From Rutstroemia sp. NJR-2017a BVV2 (taxonomy: Eukaryota > Ascomycota > Leotiomycetes > Helotiales > Rutstroemiaceae), in assembly GCA_002946415.1 (NCBI GenBank), contig NJPS01000061.1, positions 186,001 to 250,000 of the forward strand: a stretch of 64,000 nucleotides of DNA, given 5' to 3'. Positions 10,721 through 22,836 of the stretch are shown here, piece by piece. The stretch's first letter is position 1. Each line of letters begins with the position of its first letter. The translations under genes and the position numbers were made by a program. The notes under the pieces are model-generated. The model worked only from the letters and a program-made list of their open reading frames with translations. It did not search any database and was not told where the DNA came from.

Positions 10721-13714
10721 GATCTCAATAGGACGAGAGAGCGGTCCATTGGGGGAGTAAGTAGGAGATCTATCCGGACGGAGCTGCGGGTGCGGGGGAG
10801 AGGTGCTTGGACTTCGAGGTAGGGATGGAATGGGATGGATGTGCGTGCGTGCGTGCATGCGTAGATCGCGGAGGTACCCCACTTAGCGCAAGCGAGGAGC
10901 CCCCCTTTTAAATTTTGGGTGGTGAGAGGGGATCTAGAAGGGTTGATGAATTAGTTATCGTTTGGGGATGTGTATGGGTCGGGCGATTCAGATTGTGGAT
11001 AGTGTAGAGGGTTTTAAATATGGTGGGGGTTGTTTGGACTTGGGGAGTAGGGACAGAGTGGATGTGGCTTGAGGTATTGAGGGGAAGGAAGGTTTTTGTT
11101 GTTGCTGTTGTTTTTGTTATCATTAGGAAGGCGCTGCTCCATAGATTAGATTGTCGTCGTTCTTGATGACACAAGATTGTCTAGACTTGGTATGTTTGTC
11201 AGAACTTCTTTTCGTTGTCGGATAGTTTGGATTGTTCTCAATTGATCTTTTTGCCATCTGTATCACTCAGTTATGCGTCCGAGGTTTGGGGTGAATGGGG
11301 GTGTAGTGTGAGCTGTGCTGGATTGTGAGGAGGTAGGAGTGGGGAGAATGGAGATTCTTGAAAGATATATTTGAATATTTCCACATAGACATGCTATGAC
11401 AACTGGTAATAAAACGCCTTGAGGAAGGAGAATCTTGGTTAAGAGGAAGAGTTTTTATATGATTCTGTTTGCCTTGTAGGAAGTGTAGTGGGGCTAGGAG
11501 CACAGGCGGGGAGTGAAAGGGGATGAGATAAGATGGAGTAAAGTGAACTCGGGGTATGGTGTGGGAGTATAAATTGATCGGGGTTATGATTTAGGAGTAC
11601 TTCTTATAAAGACAAAATATGGACCACTTGGTATATACCAAGTGGAACGGAGTGGCAGTCTTGAATGAATCCCAGTCGAGAGAGTACTGGATAGATGAAT
11701 GTAAGCATGAAGAATACTCAGCAGTGACGAGTTCGAGTTAATGTTATCATTCATTTTTAACATTGCTAGTAGCGAGAGGATAGATATTTGCTGTTGATTT
11801 CTCATCTTCATACAACAGCGTGCCAACTACTGAGAGCACAAGCCAGGCACGACGCTCTTCCCTTCTACACACGACCGCGCATATCTACGAGAAAGCAAAG
11901 GGAACGAAGAGTATCGTGTTGGATGACGATGCATTCCATCTATATTGTTTTATACAGATTGTACACGCGCGGTGTGTGAAGATATAAAGTTAACTTCCGA
12001 GGAAGAGCTTATATATGTGTGCGTTTCCTAACCATCTGGATTACGTGCAAGTGCGTCATTATTCACTGGTTTATTGATCGTATGATAGCTTCGCTGATCT
12101 CAGGTCTAACCACTGAGTTTGCAAGCATACGAATAAGTGAACAAATCGACTCGATTTTGTCGGTATATATAACCTCGTGGGTACGTATGGTTCTTGAGAT
12201 CGACATACTGCATACACTGCTAAGTTGAAAACTTTGGTAGGACCAGAAGTGAAAGAAGACTCAGCAATACAACCACAAGGTCAGGTTCATCAATTGGATT
12301 TCATACAGACTAGGTTAAAACGGGGTGTATTTATCTCCTTCGACCACTGTCATTTGTGGCTTGTACTCACTGTCGAATTTCCTTTATTATTATGACAGCG
12401 ATTAGATTGCTGTGTTTTCTGTTCGCTATGATTGTCGATTTACTGCATCTTTCCCGTCATCCTCATCTGTCGGATTCCATCCCCTTCCTCACCATCGTCA
12501 TCTTCCCAAGACGCTCTCACCTTACTCCTACCTCTACCTCTCCATATCCATCAATCAAATCCAACACCAACCACTCCCGACCTGGAAAATCATTGGTATA
12601 AATTACTTGCCCCTTGCTGCTCGACTTATTCTATGAGGACTCGGATATATATACCCCAACCTCCACCTTCATCTCCACACTACATCAAGTGAATCAACCC
12701 CCAACCAAACATCCACATCCCCACAACACCAATCATTCACTTCCCATCCTCCTGCATATACTTCACTAGCCCTCTTTACCGTAGGTCCATAGCCTCGAAA
12801 ACTGGGTATAAATACTCCTCCCCTTCATCTGGAAAATACTTTATTTCCTCATAAACAAACGAACGGCTGCTCGAGGGAGCACATGGAGCCAGGCTGGGTG
12901 AAAGTTTTGTTTTGAGATTTAAATTAGGAGTGGATGTTATTGATAGTGTACCTAGATATAGGTGGTTTGTAGGTAAGGAACGGAGATGGAGCTTTTCGTT
13001 GTTATTTGTGGGTTTTGTTGTCGTTATGAGTGGAGTATTGTTGTCATTGGTACAATTCCGCTGTAAATATTTCATTATTGACGATTTCGAATTCGAAACG
13101 AGAAAGATTCATTGAATATCTCGCAGATAACCTTGTCTGCTCCGTCGTAGCTATATTCGTACGAGTCAATACATATGGTCATAATTCCTCAAATAGACCT
13201 ACTGTAACGTGACAGCCATAGACTAAATGGAGTCCAGTAGAGATATTCGCTGAGCTTTGACGGTAGAGCATCGCTGTCGAAACTTCTGTATACTTCTCGT
13301 TTCTCATATGTAGATAACAATTACCACTCATATATTGACAACAACAGGTTCTAACTATCACTCCTACACTTAGAATTTTACTATGCAGTACTGTATGCTC
13401 ATTATATATACTCTGCGCAACAGCCCGACAAACAAACGCAGATCGCAACTCGGGCGGGCCTGGAATATCCTGGTTAGCGTCATTAATCACAATGTAGTAG
13501 CAGTTTGACAGGACATCCGCATCTCAAATACCCTTCGGTAGAGGCTGTAAACCGCAAGAACTCGTCTACTGTAAAGGTAATTCACTATTTTCATTAAATC
13601 ATTCATCATAGAGTAAATAAATATCCGCCCAACCTCTACCGTATCTATAACTCCCCAGTATATTATCCCTTGCATCCCTACTCATATACAAACCCCTCCC
13701 CACACCCCATACCC

Positions 13715-15390
13715 CTACCGCGGCGTCATCCCCACCAAAACTCCCTTCGCACTACAAACCGTCAACGCAAATTTCTCCACCCACGCACTCCCATCTCTAT
13801 CCTCAATCCCCCCAAACTCCTGCAACATCCTCACAATCGTATAGCTGGCCTCCGTCAGCGCAAACTGCTGCCCCACACAGATTCTCGGCCCGCCACTGAA
13901 CGGCAAGTAGCCCCATCCGGGTCTCAACCCCGCGTCTGGTTCCCAGCGCTCGGGCCGGAATTCCGCCGCATCGTCGCCGTAGATGTCTTTCCGGCGATGC
14001 ATGGTCCAGGTTGACCAGGCGACGGCGGCGCCTTTGGGGATGTGGATTGGGGATTGCCCGTTGGGGCCGCCGCCGAGGGGGAGGACGGTGTCGCGGCTGG
14101 CGAAGCGGGCGTTGGTTGGGACGGAGGGGTAGAGTCGGAGGGCTAGGATGCAGGGTTAGCTTAAAGTTAGGAGTTTAGGTATGGAGACGCAGACTTACAT
14201 TCATTGAGGACGTATTTGGTATATTTCATCTGTTTGATAGTTTCGTAATCCGGTTTCTCGCCATGGAGCTCATCAACTTCCGCCTTCAGCTTCTTCCAGA
14301 TATCCGGTCTTCGCGCAAGTATGTAGAATGTGTTGCTAAGTAGACTGGCAGTAGTGTCTCGTCCAGCGAGTAAGAGGCTAAGGAGCTCACTTCGGAGCTG
14401 TTTGGGATCCCGAGTCGATTTTATCATTTCGTGTAGGAAAATATATCGCCCTGGCTGTCCATCTCCATCCACGGCCTTTTCGGCATCTTTCGCATCCGAC
14501 TTTGCCAACGCAGCGTTGACGATCTTGTCTACAAATGCATGGACTACTTTGCATGCCTCATCGAATTTGGAATCATGCACTAGCTTCACCATACGGCCCA
14601 AGGAAAACCTCGACTCCAATTTGACTTGAGCTAGGTCGAAAGCGTCCCCAAAGTTTTGTTGTTCAGATCCTTCAGCGCTGGTCAGAGAATGTACTGATTC
14701 TCCGAATAAGAACTCCGTAGCCGAGTCAAGAGTAAATTTGAAAAAGAGCGACTGGAGGTCGAAAGTAGAGCCATCCCGTGGAATTTGTGAGAATAGGATT
14801 TGAATGTGCTTCTCGAAAATGTTGAGATCAGCAACTTGGGATCTCGTAAAATTTGGTCGGACCAAGCTCTATACGTGATTTAGCATCCTTCTTCAGACAT
14901 AAAATACACGAGTCTTACCCTTGAATGCTCCCACTGACTGCCATCTGTACGAAGAATTAATTTAAGAACAAGATATTGACCATCAAACGGCAAACCAACC
15001 TGTAGTGAATATCCCGTCGCCAAGGAGCGGCCCGAAAGCAAAGGCCCTGCTTCTCAGATTGTAATCCTTAAAATTGGAAGCAAGCATCGTCTTCAAGTTT
15101 TCTGGCTCGATTGTGTTGAAGAATTCGATGCCCATCATCGATATCTTGAAGGTATTGCCATTTTCCGCGTATCTCCTCATTCCGGTCTCGAGGCGTTTTT
15201 TCAGTTTGGCCGAGGCTACTTGCTCCTTGAAAACGCCCCATCCAAGAATGCACTCGGATTGCGGGTAACAACGCGGAGGCTTGCAGCCATTTGCCTTTTG
15301 GAACCGTTTGGCAGAGACATGTTTTGTGATTCTGTCGACAATCAATGCAGACCCGAGGACGAGGAGGGCCAAACCATAATAGGAGACCAT
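13715..15390 (-). CDS. Cytochrome P450, CYP52-like
   Basis: ER-bound haem monooxygenase. CYP52 members hydroxylate terminal carbons of alkanes and fatty acids; that role here is inferred from similarity. Exons 15390..15000, 14944..14919, 14868..14199 and 14142..13715 (introns 55, 50, 56 nt) give 504 residues. Exon 2 is only 26 nt. An N-terminal membrane anchor spans about residues 3-19. The CYP52-typical [17 protein letters not shown] lies across exons 1-3. The I-helix oxygen-binding motif is AGRDTTA (about 307-313), the K-helix ExxR is E362-S-L-R365 (split by intron 3), PERW is near 426-429, and the haem loop is [20 protein letters not shown] with Cys about 451. All signature residues are present. 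No reductase or other pathway gene is adjacent. Confidence 0.92.
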
Positions 15391-17618
15391 GGCTAAAGGA
15401 GAAGGGCGGGGTACGGGGGGAAGTTAGAAGTCGTTGAAGCAGATGCAGGCGATGAGGGGAGATTCGTGGGCGTCGTTGGTGTTAGATATAGTGTTGTTGA
15501 AGATTAAGGTATTTCGACATATTGAGGCTGCTGACACATTTACAGCTGAGATGTTTTGATGTGATTGGAGATTTTGTACGATGCTTCGATTAAATGTAGT
15601 GGCGCAAAAAGTGAATGTGGGTATCTCAGGGTGTAGAATGAGGAGTAGTGAGAAGCTTGATAGAAAAGTTGATAGGATTTCTCCCCTTTTGGAGCTTGAC
15701 TTGATGCAGAACGCAGAACGGACGGGATCCTTGAAGTCTTGCAATTTCGATTCGTCCAATAACGAGGGAACGAGTGACGAGATCATGCGGCAATTGATCC
15801 TTGAGTCGGCTGGAATCCCGACCTTAACCTTACGGACGAAGGAAGGGATAAAGATGCGCCGCTGAAGAGCTGGGAGCTGGGAATTGGGAATTGAGAATTG
15901 GGAATTGGGAATTGCCAACTGGGGCCATGCGGAGACGAACATGCCCCTCCATGCTCCATGCATGGGAGTCGCAGAGTGCCCGTATTCGCCGGAACTCGGG
16001 AGATTTGCTACATGTAAGACTCCCCGGCTTATTAAGTTGTGTAGGTGACTGGCTGCCATGGACATCTCGTCGAAGTATCGACTCGTTTGTTGCCGTGTCG
16101 TTCGGCTACAGACCCTCGATGAAGTAACATCCGGCCGTCAGCCAGTGGGTTTGACGGTTCGCCAGACAATTCGTCCAATGGCTGTTCATGCAAGGCCAAT
16201 CCTAGCGCGAATGCATCGTAAAGCACGTACTTCGTAAAGCACGGGTCTCCCCTCCCTGTGGTGGGGTCGCTCTCGTCTGAAGATTTGGTTGGTCGGATTA
16301 CGAAGTAACACAAGATCGTTTTATCTACTCCACTGCTGCTTACTGGGTGCTTGTATTAAGTCTTCGCGGTCATGTGCAAGGACCGAACAACTCCGGTATT
16401 GGCTGAGTAATACGATATACGACAAAAGCCGGCGAAATTGGTTATGAGCCTCCAGAGTCCAGAGTCCAGAGTTGGCCAGGAATGCGCAGTCAAGCCACGA
16501 CCACCTCGTTTAGCTGTGGCGAACAAGATCCTGTCCAAGCTGATGGTTTCATATATCCAGGAACTCCCGCTGGCTAAGACACAACCAGGACTAGATTCCA
16601 GATCCACCAAAGATGCAGCTCTGTCTATTCGGTGATAAAGTGTGATAAATCGTTCTGCTTTGAAGTCATTGGAATGATTTACGCTCGCAGGATTACATTC
16701 TTCGCTCGACCGTCTTTCCGAGTACGGTTTTGGTCTCCTAAGTGGGATCTCGTTCAGGCCATCAGGGGACCGCAGGCGATTTCGAAATTGGGCACGATGA
16801 CGGGGTTTACGCGTATGTTCATTTGGCCACCAAGTGGCGAAGGCATACGTTCCAGTGAGCGGGCTCAAGGTCACAGCATATTGGATTGTACCTGACCGAT
16901 TATCGTACTTCCACCATCGCGATGTCACTCCCGCGAAGATGTGTTGCAGCCGCCTTGCTGCGCTTGAATAACGCGTTCACTTTGGCAACGCCGCCTCGTA
17001 TATTGGGCATTGAGAGCCCCTGCCGATCGAATGACGGAAAGAGTCGTTGATTGTTAAACAAGTATCAGGGTCTTTGAAGATAGCAAGAGGCAGCTGGGGC
17101 GCCCGAGGTCCCAGGATGTATTGAGGTGCTTCCCTGTCGGGTGAATTATCTCTCCAGATACACCTGCTCTGCCATTGAAAATGACACTAGATGATAGCGG
17201 TGACTGCAGGAGTTGGTTGTGACTTTGGCAGAGTATTCTCAGAGAGCACTCCTCGTAGAGCTAGCAGTTCTTCCTGTCGTGAGAATTACACTCGTTCTGT
17301 TTGTGTTTGGGTTCTCCGGCCCCACTACAATAACGATTGGCTTAAAGAAACGACTATGGAGCTAATCACGTGCTAATGTAGCCATTTTCCTTATCAGAGG
17401 ACGCAAATCTAGAGAGTGGGATTCCGCATGGATGACTAATACTGCATACAGCGCATTGGCGAACGACGCAACAAAAGGGCCGCTCTGCATCTTCCCGCGT
17501 CTTCTCCTTCTTCTTCTTCTTCATCACTCCTTTGGTGCTTCACAAACACCATCACCGTCTTGAACAGATAGCGACCACGGGTCAGTAGGGCCCGTACAAA
17601 ACTATACAACCATGCCAG
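15391..17618. other. Intergenic, no supported gene; short heptamer array
   Basis: Holds the P450 promoter and the upstream region of the bZIP gene. A 190-codon minus-strand frame at 16356-16928 opens with GTG and has no recognisable domain. A GGGAATT array is at 15879-15913. A CT-rich tract at about 17490-17525 probably belongs to the bZIP promoter. Confidence 0.45.
15879..15913. repeat. 7-bp tandem repeat GGGAATT, 5 copies (one variant GAGAATT)
   Basis: Five head-to-tail heptamers read directly. They lie about 490 bp upstream of the P450 start codon. Confidence 0.85.
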
Positions 17619-18424
17619 ACACCACTGCAACAAACGCAAACGTGGGACGTCAATTCTTCATCGAATACTACGTACCACACATATCCGCCATCGAGTTCTA
17701 ATTGGAGTCATGATTCAAACCTTCTCTTCCATGATTACGATCTCAGTTTCGACCCAGGCTTGCAGTATCCTAACCCATCTTCGTTAGATACTCCCCTATC
17801 AATTGATGCTTTCGCCTTTGACAACTCTCAACCACCTTTCCCGGATTCCGCTGATTGGTGGCTACCCCAAACTGATGCTACTCTTGATCCTTCATGGTCC
17901 CATCCTGATTCCACCTCGCTCAACTCTTCTCTGATATCATCTGGTACGCCGCATATCGATACCGACAATCTACTTGGTCAACTGGACTTTGATTCTCTCG
18001 CCAGTGTCCCCCAGCCTTCAGTGAACAACAATCGTATGCATTCAAGTGAGTTCCTTTGCACAATGTTTCAAACATATCAACAGCTATGCTAACCTGTCTT
18101 CCTCTAGCTCAATCCTCTAAAAACCCGACCCCTTCTCTATACGGCGAATCCGATTCCTCATCTAGACATTCATCTCCCCAATCACCACCAGCAACCAATA
18201 CCTCAACTCCAAAACCCCCTTCTGCCCCGACTTCTCGAATCGAGAAACGCAAACTGAATACTCTTGCCGCGCGTCGCTATCGTCAAAAGCGAGTCGACCA
18301 AATGAGTAGTCTTGAAAGTGCCCTGAAGGAAGCGGAGCGTGAAAGAGATGTTTTAAAAGTACGTGTTGCGAAGCTGGAGGGTGAGACGGAGATCTTGAAA
18401 CAGTTGCTGAGCAAGAAAAATTGA
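17619..18424 (+). CDS. bZIP transcription factor, Gcn4/Cpc1-like leucine zipper; 5' end unresolved
   Basis: Nuclear DNA-binding activator. Two segments join at intron 18046-18107 (GTGAGT...CTCTAG, branch GCTAAC). The C-terminus has the basic region NTLAARRYRQKR (N-x-x-A-A-x-x-Y-R) followed by a zipper with Leu spaced by about seven (SLESAL, DVLKV, KLEGE, EILKQL). The N-terminal half is rich in Asp, Ser, Pro and aromatic residues, as acidic activation domains are. The frame is open from 17589 (TAG at 17586) but has no ATG until MHSS at about 18035, which would discard the whole activation region. A start must therefore lie on an upstream exon, or initiation is not at AUG. 17619 follows the only plausible AG acceptor (GCCAG). 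An out-of-frame ATG at 17612 could act as an upstream ORF. Confidence 0.75.
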
Positions 18425-19762
18425 ATCTTATTTGCCGTTCTTCATTCCGGTACCTAAACCATTGTCATTCTCAAACAGTGCAATCTCCTGGTGAACTTCA
18501 TAGTGAACGTCTATGAGACTATCAGACGATGTCGGTTGATGGAGATCATGGACCAGCAGAAATGGTCAATCACATCGGCAAAATTTAGGTGCATCATATA
18601 TCTCGTTGGTTTCGGGAATGGAATTGGAGTACTTACCGACCCTTCTGGCTTTGCACTTCTACTGTCATGCTCAGAATTCGTTCATTGAATCTACATCTAC
18701 ACTGTTCTTAATTCTCTGATTCTATATACATGTTCTCTCCATCCTACACTTCCTCCATTGCCCCATCCAAAGCTTCCCGTCACACTCTCTCACCCCGACT
18801 GTTTCTTTGTATATATGAGTCGAAATGAGGATATTCACACACAAAAGTCCCCAAGATCTCATCTCTCACAACATCTTTTCCCTCCACCATCCCATCCCAT
18901 CCATAATTCTTGGTACCCACATCTTCACGCCGTTACCCACATATCCACGCCGATGACCGAATAGGCAAATGAGCCATTATGACTCATTTCCACTAATCCG
19001 TAAGAAGCTACGACTTCCCACTTCCCCCACGTTTCGGCTCGGTAAATTACCTATTGGTTGGAGGGCGGCCCCTTGTCGGTGTTGGAGGGATGGGATCGAG
19101 TTGATATATGGAGATAATTTATGTATATACTGTTTGCGCGTGTAGTAATGTTTGTTGCTTGGGTGACGATGAATTTCACGTGTTTGAGCGTTCTAAGTTA
19201 GTTTGTAGTTGTTTTATTAGCGAACCATGACGGTTATTGTTTGGTGAGTCTGGGAGTTCTATTCTAAGATCGAGGGATGTCTTAGTGGTGAAGTAGTTAT
19301 ACGACTGAATGTCTCTCAACGACTCTGCTGTAATGTGACATTTCTCTCTGGTGAGATGAAACATAATACAAGGCTTCGAAGACCATAGATGGAGTCAGGA
19401 TTTTGAGATATTTGCAACGAAGGGAAATTCATCGATAAGATTTGTAGGTGTATAAACGACGTAGCTTGCAAGATACAAGTGTTCAAATCTCTACGTTGAG
19501 CCCCTAATGACCTTCCATTGATGCAAATCATTCTTCGAGCTAGCTATCTACAAATTTATATTATCGCACTGCTGTATTCTATTTATCCGATAGTCACAAC
19601 TACAAGCACGCGATCACCTGCGAAGAGCATCATACTGAACATCATCATTTAAAACCCATGCATTTTAATTACTACTAGAAAAATGGAGTGCGAGTCAGAG
19701 TCTTATCTAGTCTAAGAAACATCCAGGAAACAACAAAAAGCCGCGGACAAAATGGTAGGTGT
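18425..19762. other. Intergenic, no supported gene
   Basis: AT-rich spacer between the bZIP 3' end and the 3' end of the minus-strand hypothetical gene. Only short unconserved frames are present. Confidence 0.5.
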
Positions 19763-20387
19763 CTAACTCTCAACTACCTGCTCACCAGCAGCAGACGGCA
19801 TCACCGACTCCAAACTCTCCAAATATGCGTCCTGGGGAAACTCCACCGGCCCATCCAACTCCCTAAGCCTGGTCTCAATCTCCCCTAACCTCGCCCTATC
19901 CCTGCTCTCCTCCTCCCTCCTCACCGCCTCCGCCCCATCCCTCCTCCCATCCTCCTCCTCCACCAACCTACCCTGATCCTCCGCATACATATTAAAAACA
20001 ATCTCTCTCAAATACCTCTGCCTCTCCGCCAACTGTCCCGCACCCTCATCTTCCCCCACAACCCTCGCCCGCACATCCCCCACCATCCGCGTGAAAATAA
20101 TATCCCCCCAGCGAACCATCTCCGCCAGACCCGCCTCGATCCGGCGGTTGAAGCCCCGCTCGTGCAGAGCGATGCGCTCGGCTAGGAGCGCGTCGATCGC
20201 GGGGTGCGGGGTGCGGGGTGCGGGCGCGGATACGCGCTACGCTGCGGTGGGTGCAGGCGGCGAGGAGGTATAGTTTTAGCATGGGTTCGTGGGAGGTGAA
20301 GGCGAGGATCGAGGATACACGTTTGCGGTGGATTTCGGGGGTAGAGAGGGGGGAGTTCAGGGTTGGGGGAGTCTGAAGGTTAGGCAT
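19763..20387 (-). CDS. Hypothetical charged helical protein; frame shifts at a GCACCCC repeat
   Basis: Reading starts at ATG 20387 with MPNLQTPPTLNSPLSTPEIH and continues through KLYLLAACTHRS. The downstream part, in another frame, reads LLAERIALHERGFNRRIEAG, then an Arg/Glu-rich, probably coiled-coil C-terminus ending QVVES at 19763. The two frames meet at three copies of a 7-bp unit (20201-20221). With two copies the frames would join without a break (about 205 residues). A 52-nt GT-AG segment (20233..20182) would also restore frame, but it is GC-rich and lacks a branch-point motif. No family is recognised. The frame change may be a real mutation, repeat variation, an unusual intron or an assembly error. 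Confidence 0.55.
20201..20221. repeat. Three tandem 7-bp units (GGGGTGC on plus strand) inside a coding region
   Basis: Exact triplication read directly. Seven is not a multiple of three, so each unit gained or lost shifts the minus-strand reading frame. Confidence 0.9.
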
Positions 20388-21642
20388 GGCTGGAAGGAGA
20401 GTCGAGGACTATTCGTGGGCAAGGTTGCAAGATGGGAATCTTTCTGTCGGTGCTAGATGATTGATCTTGGATTTACTAGTAAGTCTGGGCTTTCGTTGCG
20501 GATAAAAAATCTTCCTAGTATGTGAGTGGTAGTTCTCGGTGCTCTGATCCAACCCTGCCAGAAATTGGGATGTGAAGACTGTATAGACGTTTCTGGAGCT
20601 TGTTCATACGGCTGATTCCGGAAACGAAACAATGTTATGATTGTTGTTCAACTACTAGAAGGCTAGAAAATATACAAATGGGTAAGTATAATACCATTGA
20701 ATAATACAATCTGGACGAGTGGATCGTTGTTTAGACTTTGTTTAAAAACCCTTTTGGATTAGAGTATATTATATATATGTGATATAATGCTATATTCGAA
20801 GCACCTGAAAGATATATGATATATCAAAGAACAGAAAATATTCCAGCATAGCAGCGTGAGAATAACGGGGATCTGGGACATACAGAACAGCCACACTGGC
20901 GGTCATTCATCAGGTCAAAGGAACAGTCTAACAGATGTGAAAACTAAAGTCTATGGCGGACGACGTAAAGGTGCGGTTGAGACATGAACAACCGTGGCGC
21001 TGAATTACCAATACAAGCAGATGACCCACTAGCGAAATACTTCTCGGGAAATATTCATACTTGATACTCTTGGATTTGGTAACAGAATCAGTCTTCTGAT
21101 GACTTCAGATTAGATCTTACACGAAAGCAACTCAAAGCTGAAGACAGACTTGAGGGTACAAGAGCTGGAAACTTGCAGCATCCGTTCGGAAGAAAAAGAA
21201 GATGGATGAAGCGCACGAGATGTAGGTGGAACAAGTAAAACGAGGAGCTATGACATAAATGGAGGATAAGGAGTTAGATGAGAGATGCTCGGAAGAGATC
21301 CGGACGGAGCTTCCAGATCTTGTGGGAAATGAACTAAGGGACAGAATCTTACGTCGACCGTTGTTGTTCTCAAGATTTTCATCATGCCCTTAAGGATCCG
21401 CCCTTCATAGTCTGCAAACACTTTTCTGTCTCCCAAGGCAACACATGCTTTCCATCTCTTATATTTCCCGTGTTCCAGAAATCTAAATGGAACTTTGATT
21501 TTCTTGAAAACACCTTATGTTCGCCAACCCTAAAATTTCCTGTTTTCTGTAATCTTAATGAAAACCCAGTTACTGCCCAAAATACCTCTGCACAACGATA
21601 ACTACCACATAACCCCCATCTCAGAACTTGCATTCCTCCCCA
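20388..21642. other. Intergenic, no supported gene; degenerate duplication near 21.44-21.56 kb
   Basis: AT-rich. Two related segments of about 58 bp beginning ACACATGCTTTCC (about 21442) and ACACCTTATGTTCG (about 21510) look like an old, diverged tandem duplication just downstream of the copper-fist gene. Confidence 0.4.
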
Positions 21643-22508
21643 TCAATGCATAGCACCACCCCACGGCCGCCACCTATCATCCCGCTTCACCATGATATAT
21701 TGTGTCCTAACATGAGTCTGAGCATGACACTTATCCGAAGAAATATCCACAGGATTCGGCGTTATCGAGATATCCTCGATGCGACTTGATGATATTGTGT
21801 TATGCTGAAATACCGAACTGTATTCCTTAGCGATATTGCTCGGTGGCGTAGAGAGAAACCCTTGGGTGCGAGAGAGGAGGGAGGTAATAGGCGGGAGCGA
21901 CGTTGAGCGGGGTGTTTCTTCGACCATGGATAAATTCCGGAGCGGAGCGGAGTCAGTAGGATGCTCTTCTATGTGTATGGGAGTAGGTGTCGTATATCCG
22001 AGTCCCGAATCCACAACAGGTTCATCAGCCCCAATATCCACTGCCGAATACTCAGCAATATCTCTCCCGGCCACCGTGGACAACGGAGAAGCCCTCGTCT
22101 TCTCTTGCCGCTGCGAATTACTGCTTCTCCTAGTCTTCAACTTCGCCTTCCTGATCCCCGCTGCGGTCTTAGATAAAGGTGTAGCTGGGACCAAAGTCTG
22201 GACATCGTGCTTCACGGGAGCTGGTCTTATGAGTTTCTGGTAGTTTCAGTGCTCCGTGAATGCCATACCTTCGATTGGGAATATATCCGCGAGTCGCCCG
22301 CAAACGCACGTAGCGAAATGATGCCCGCATGTCTGCATTGGTCGTCCGGGCTTGCGGACTTCGATGAGCATTCTATCCGTGTGTTGACATGATGTTGCTC
22401 TGTGGCCTCGAATGCAAGGTTCGCTGCATTTTTGTTAGGTCGTGGAAAAGTTGGGAACTAGAGGTTTGTTTCTCACCAAGAAAACTTCTTGTCGTTGATC
22501 AGCGGCAT
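21643..22508 (-). CDS. Copper-fist DNA-binding protein (Ace1/Mac1/GRISEA family)
   Basis: Copper-responsive transcription factor family. Exons 22508..22477 (32 nt), 22423..22269 and 22220..21643 (introns 53 and 48 nt) give 254 residues. The N-terminus is a textbook copper fist: MPLINDKKFSCEPCIRGHR, with zinc ligands C11, C14, C23 and H25, the RGHR motif (16-19) and the minor-groove GRP motif (37-39), followed by TCGHHFATCVCG. The remaining about 180 residues are Ser/Pro/Thr-rich and disordered with a basic patch (KAKLKTRRSS). They lack the Cys-rich copper clusters seen in the C-termini of Mac1 and GRISEA, so copper sensing may differ. It is transcribed away from a Ctr copper transporter 0.9 kb away, suggesting co-regulation. 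In intron 2 a nearer AG would give 32 nt and the wrong frame; only the 48-nt choice keeps the frame open. Confidence 0.88.
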
Positions 22509-22795
22509 GGTAGGTTCCTGATGACTCGATGATCTGTTTGGTTTTTTATTCAGATGAATGTTGGAAACAAATGGCTAGTCGAAACATGTGTCGAGAGCGT
22601 TGTTTGATATCATTCTTCGATTGATAGAAGGTATATAGCGTGCTGGGTATTCCATGTAGGCTCCGCCAGATCCCCGGCAAGTCCCCGCTTTCATTGAGAA
22701 CGTTTTATCTGCAGGACGTAGACCGTTACTCTCATGGTTCGTGTTTTCCAATAAAGCTCATAGCTTGCCTGCAGTGCCAAGGATGATGTCGAATT

Positions 22796-22803
22796 TGAGC
22801 ACA
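22796..22803 (-). promoter_or_regulatory. Candidate Mac1-type copper response element, exact TGTGCTCA
   Basis: Reads TGAGCACA on plus, TGTGCTCA on minus. From memory this matches the site reported for Aspergillus fumigatus Mac1 in ctr promoters and contains the yeast Mac1 core GCTCA. It lies about 290 bp upstream of the copper-fist start and 640 bp upstream of the transporter. Confidence 0.5.
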
Positions 22804-22828
22804 TTTTGCGCCACTTGATGCGAGAGTT

Positions 22829-22836
22829 TGAGCATA
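22829..22836 (-). promoter_or_regulatory. Second candidate copper response element, TATGCTCA (1 mismatch)
   Basis: Starts 33 bp from the exact site and in the same orientation, about three helical turns. Both are embedded in a similar context (TTTGAGCA on plus). Paired sites are usual for Mac1 targets. Confidence 0.4.

Larger units (their letters stand above)
10118..13714. other. Gene-poor region, purine/pyrimidine asymmetric, microsatellites
   Basis: No domain-bearing frame is present on either strand. From about 10.1 to 11.6 kb the plus strand is G/T-rich. From about 12.44 to 12.78 kb it is C/T-rich. Simple repeats occur at 10214-10250 (GATG/GATA), 10701-10720 (TTGTA) and about 10841-10860 (GTGC). 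The open frames seen are low-complexity by-products of this bias. Confidence 0.5.

Noticed and set aside
16356..16928. 190-codon minus-strand open frame
   Set aside because: It opens with GTG, has no domain, and lies in intergenic sequence with no splice partners; probably chance.
22237..22268. 32-nt version of copper-fist intron 2
   Set aside because: It is too short for a fungal intron and shifts the frame; the 48-nt version keeps the long downstream frame.
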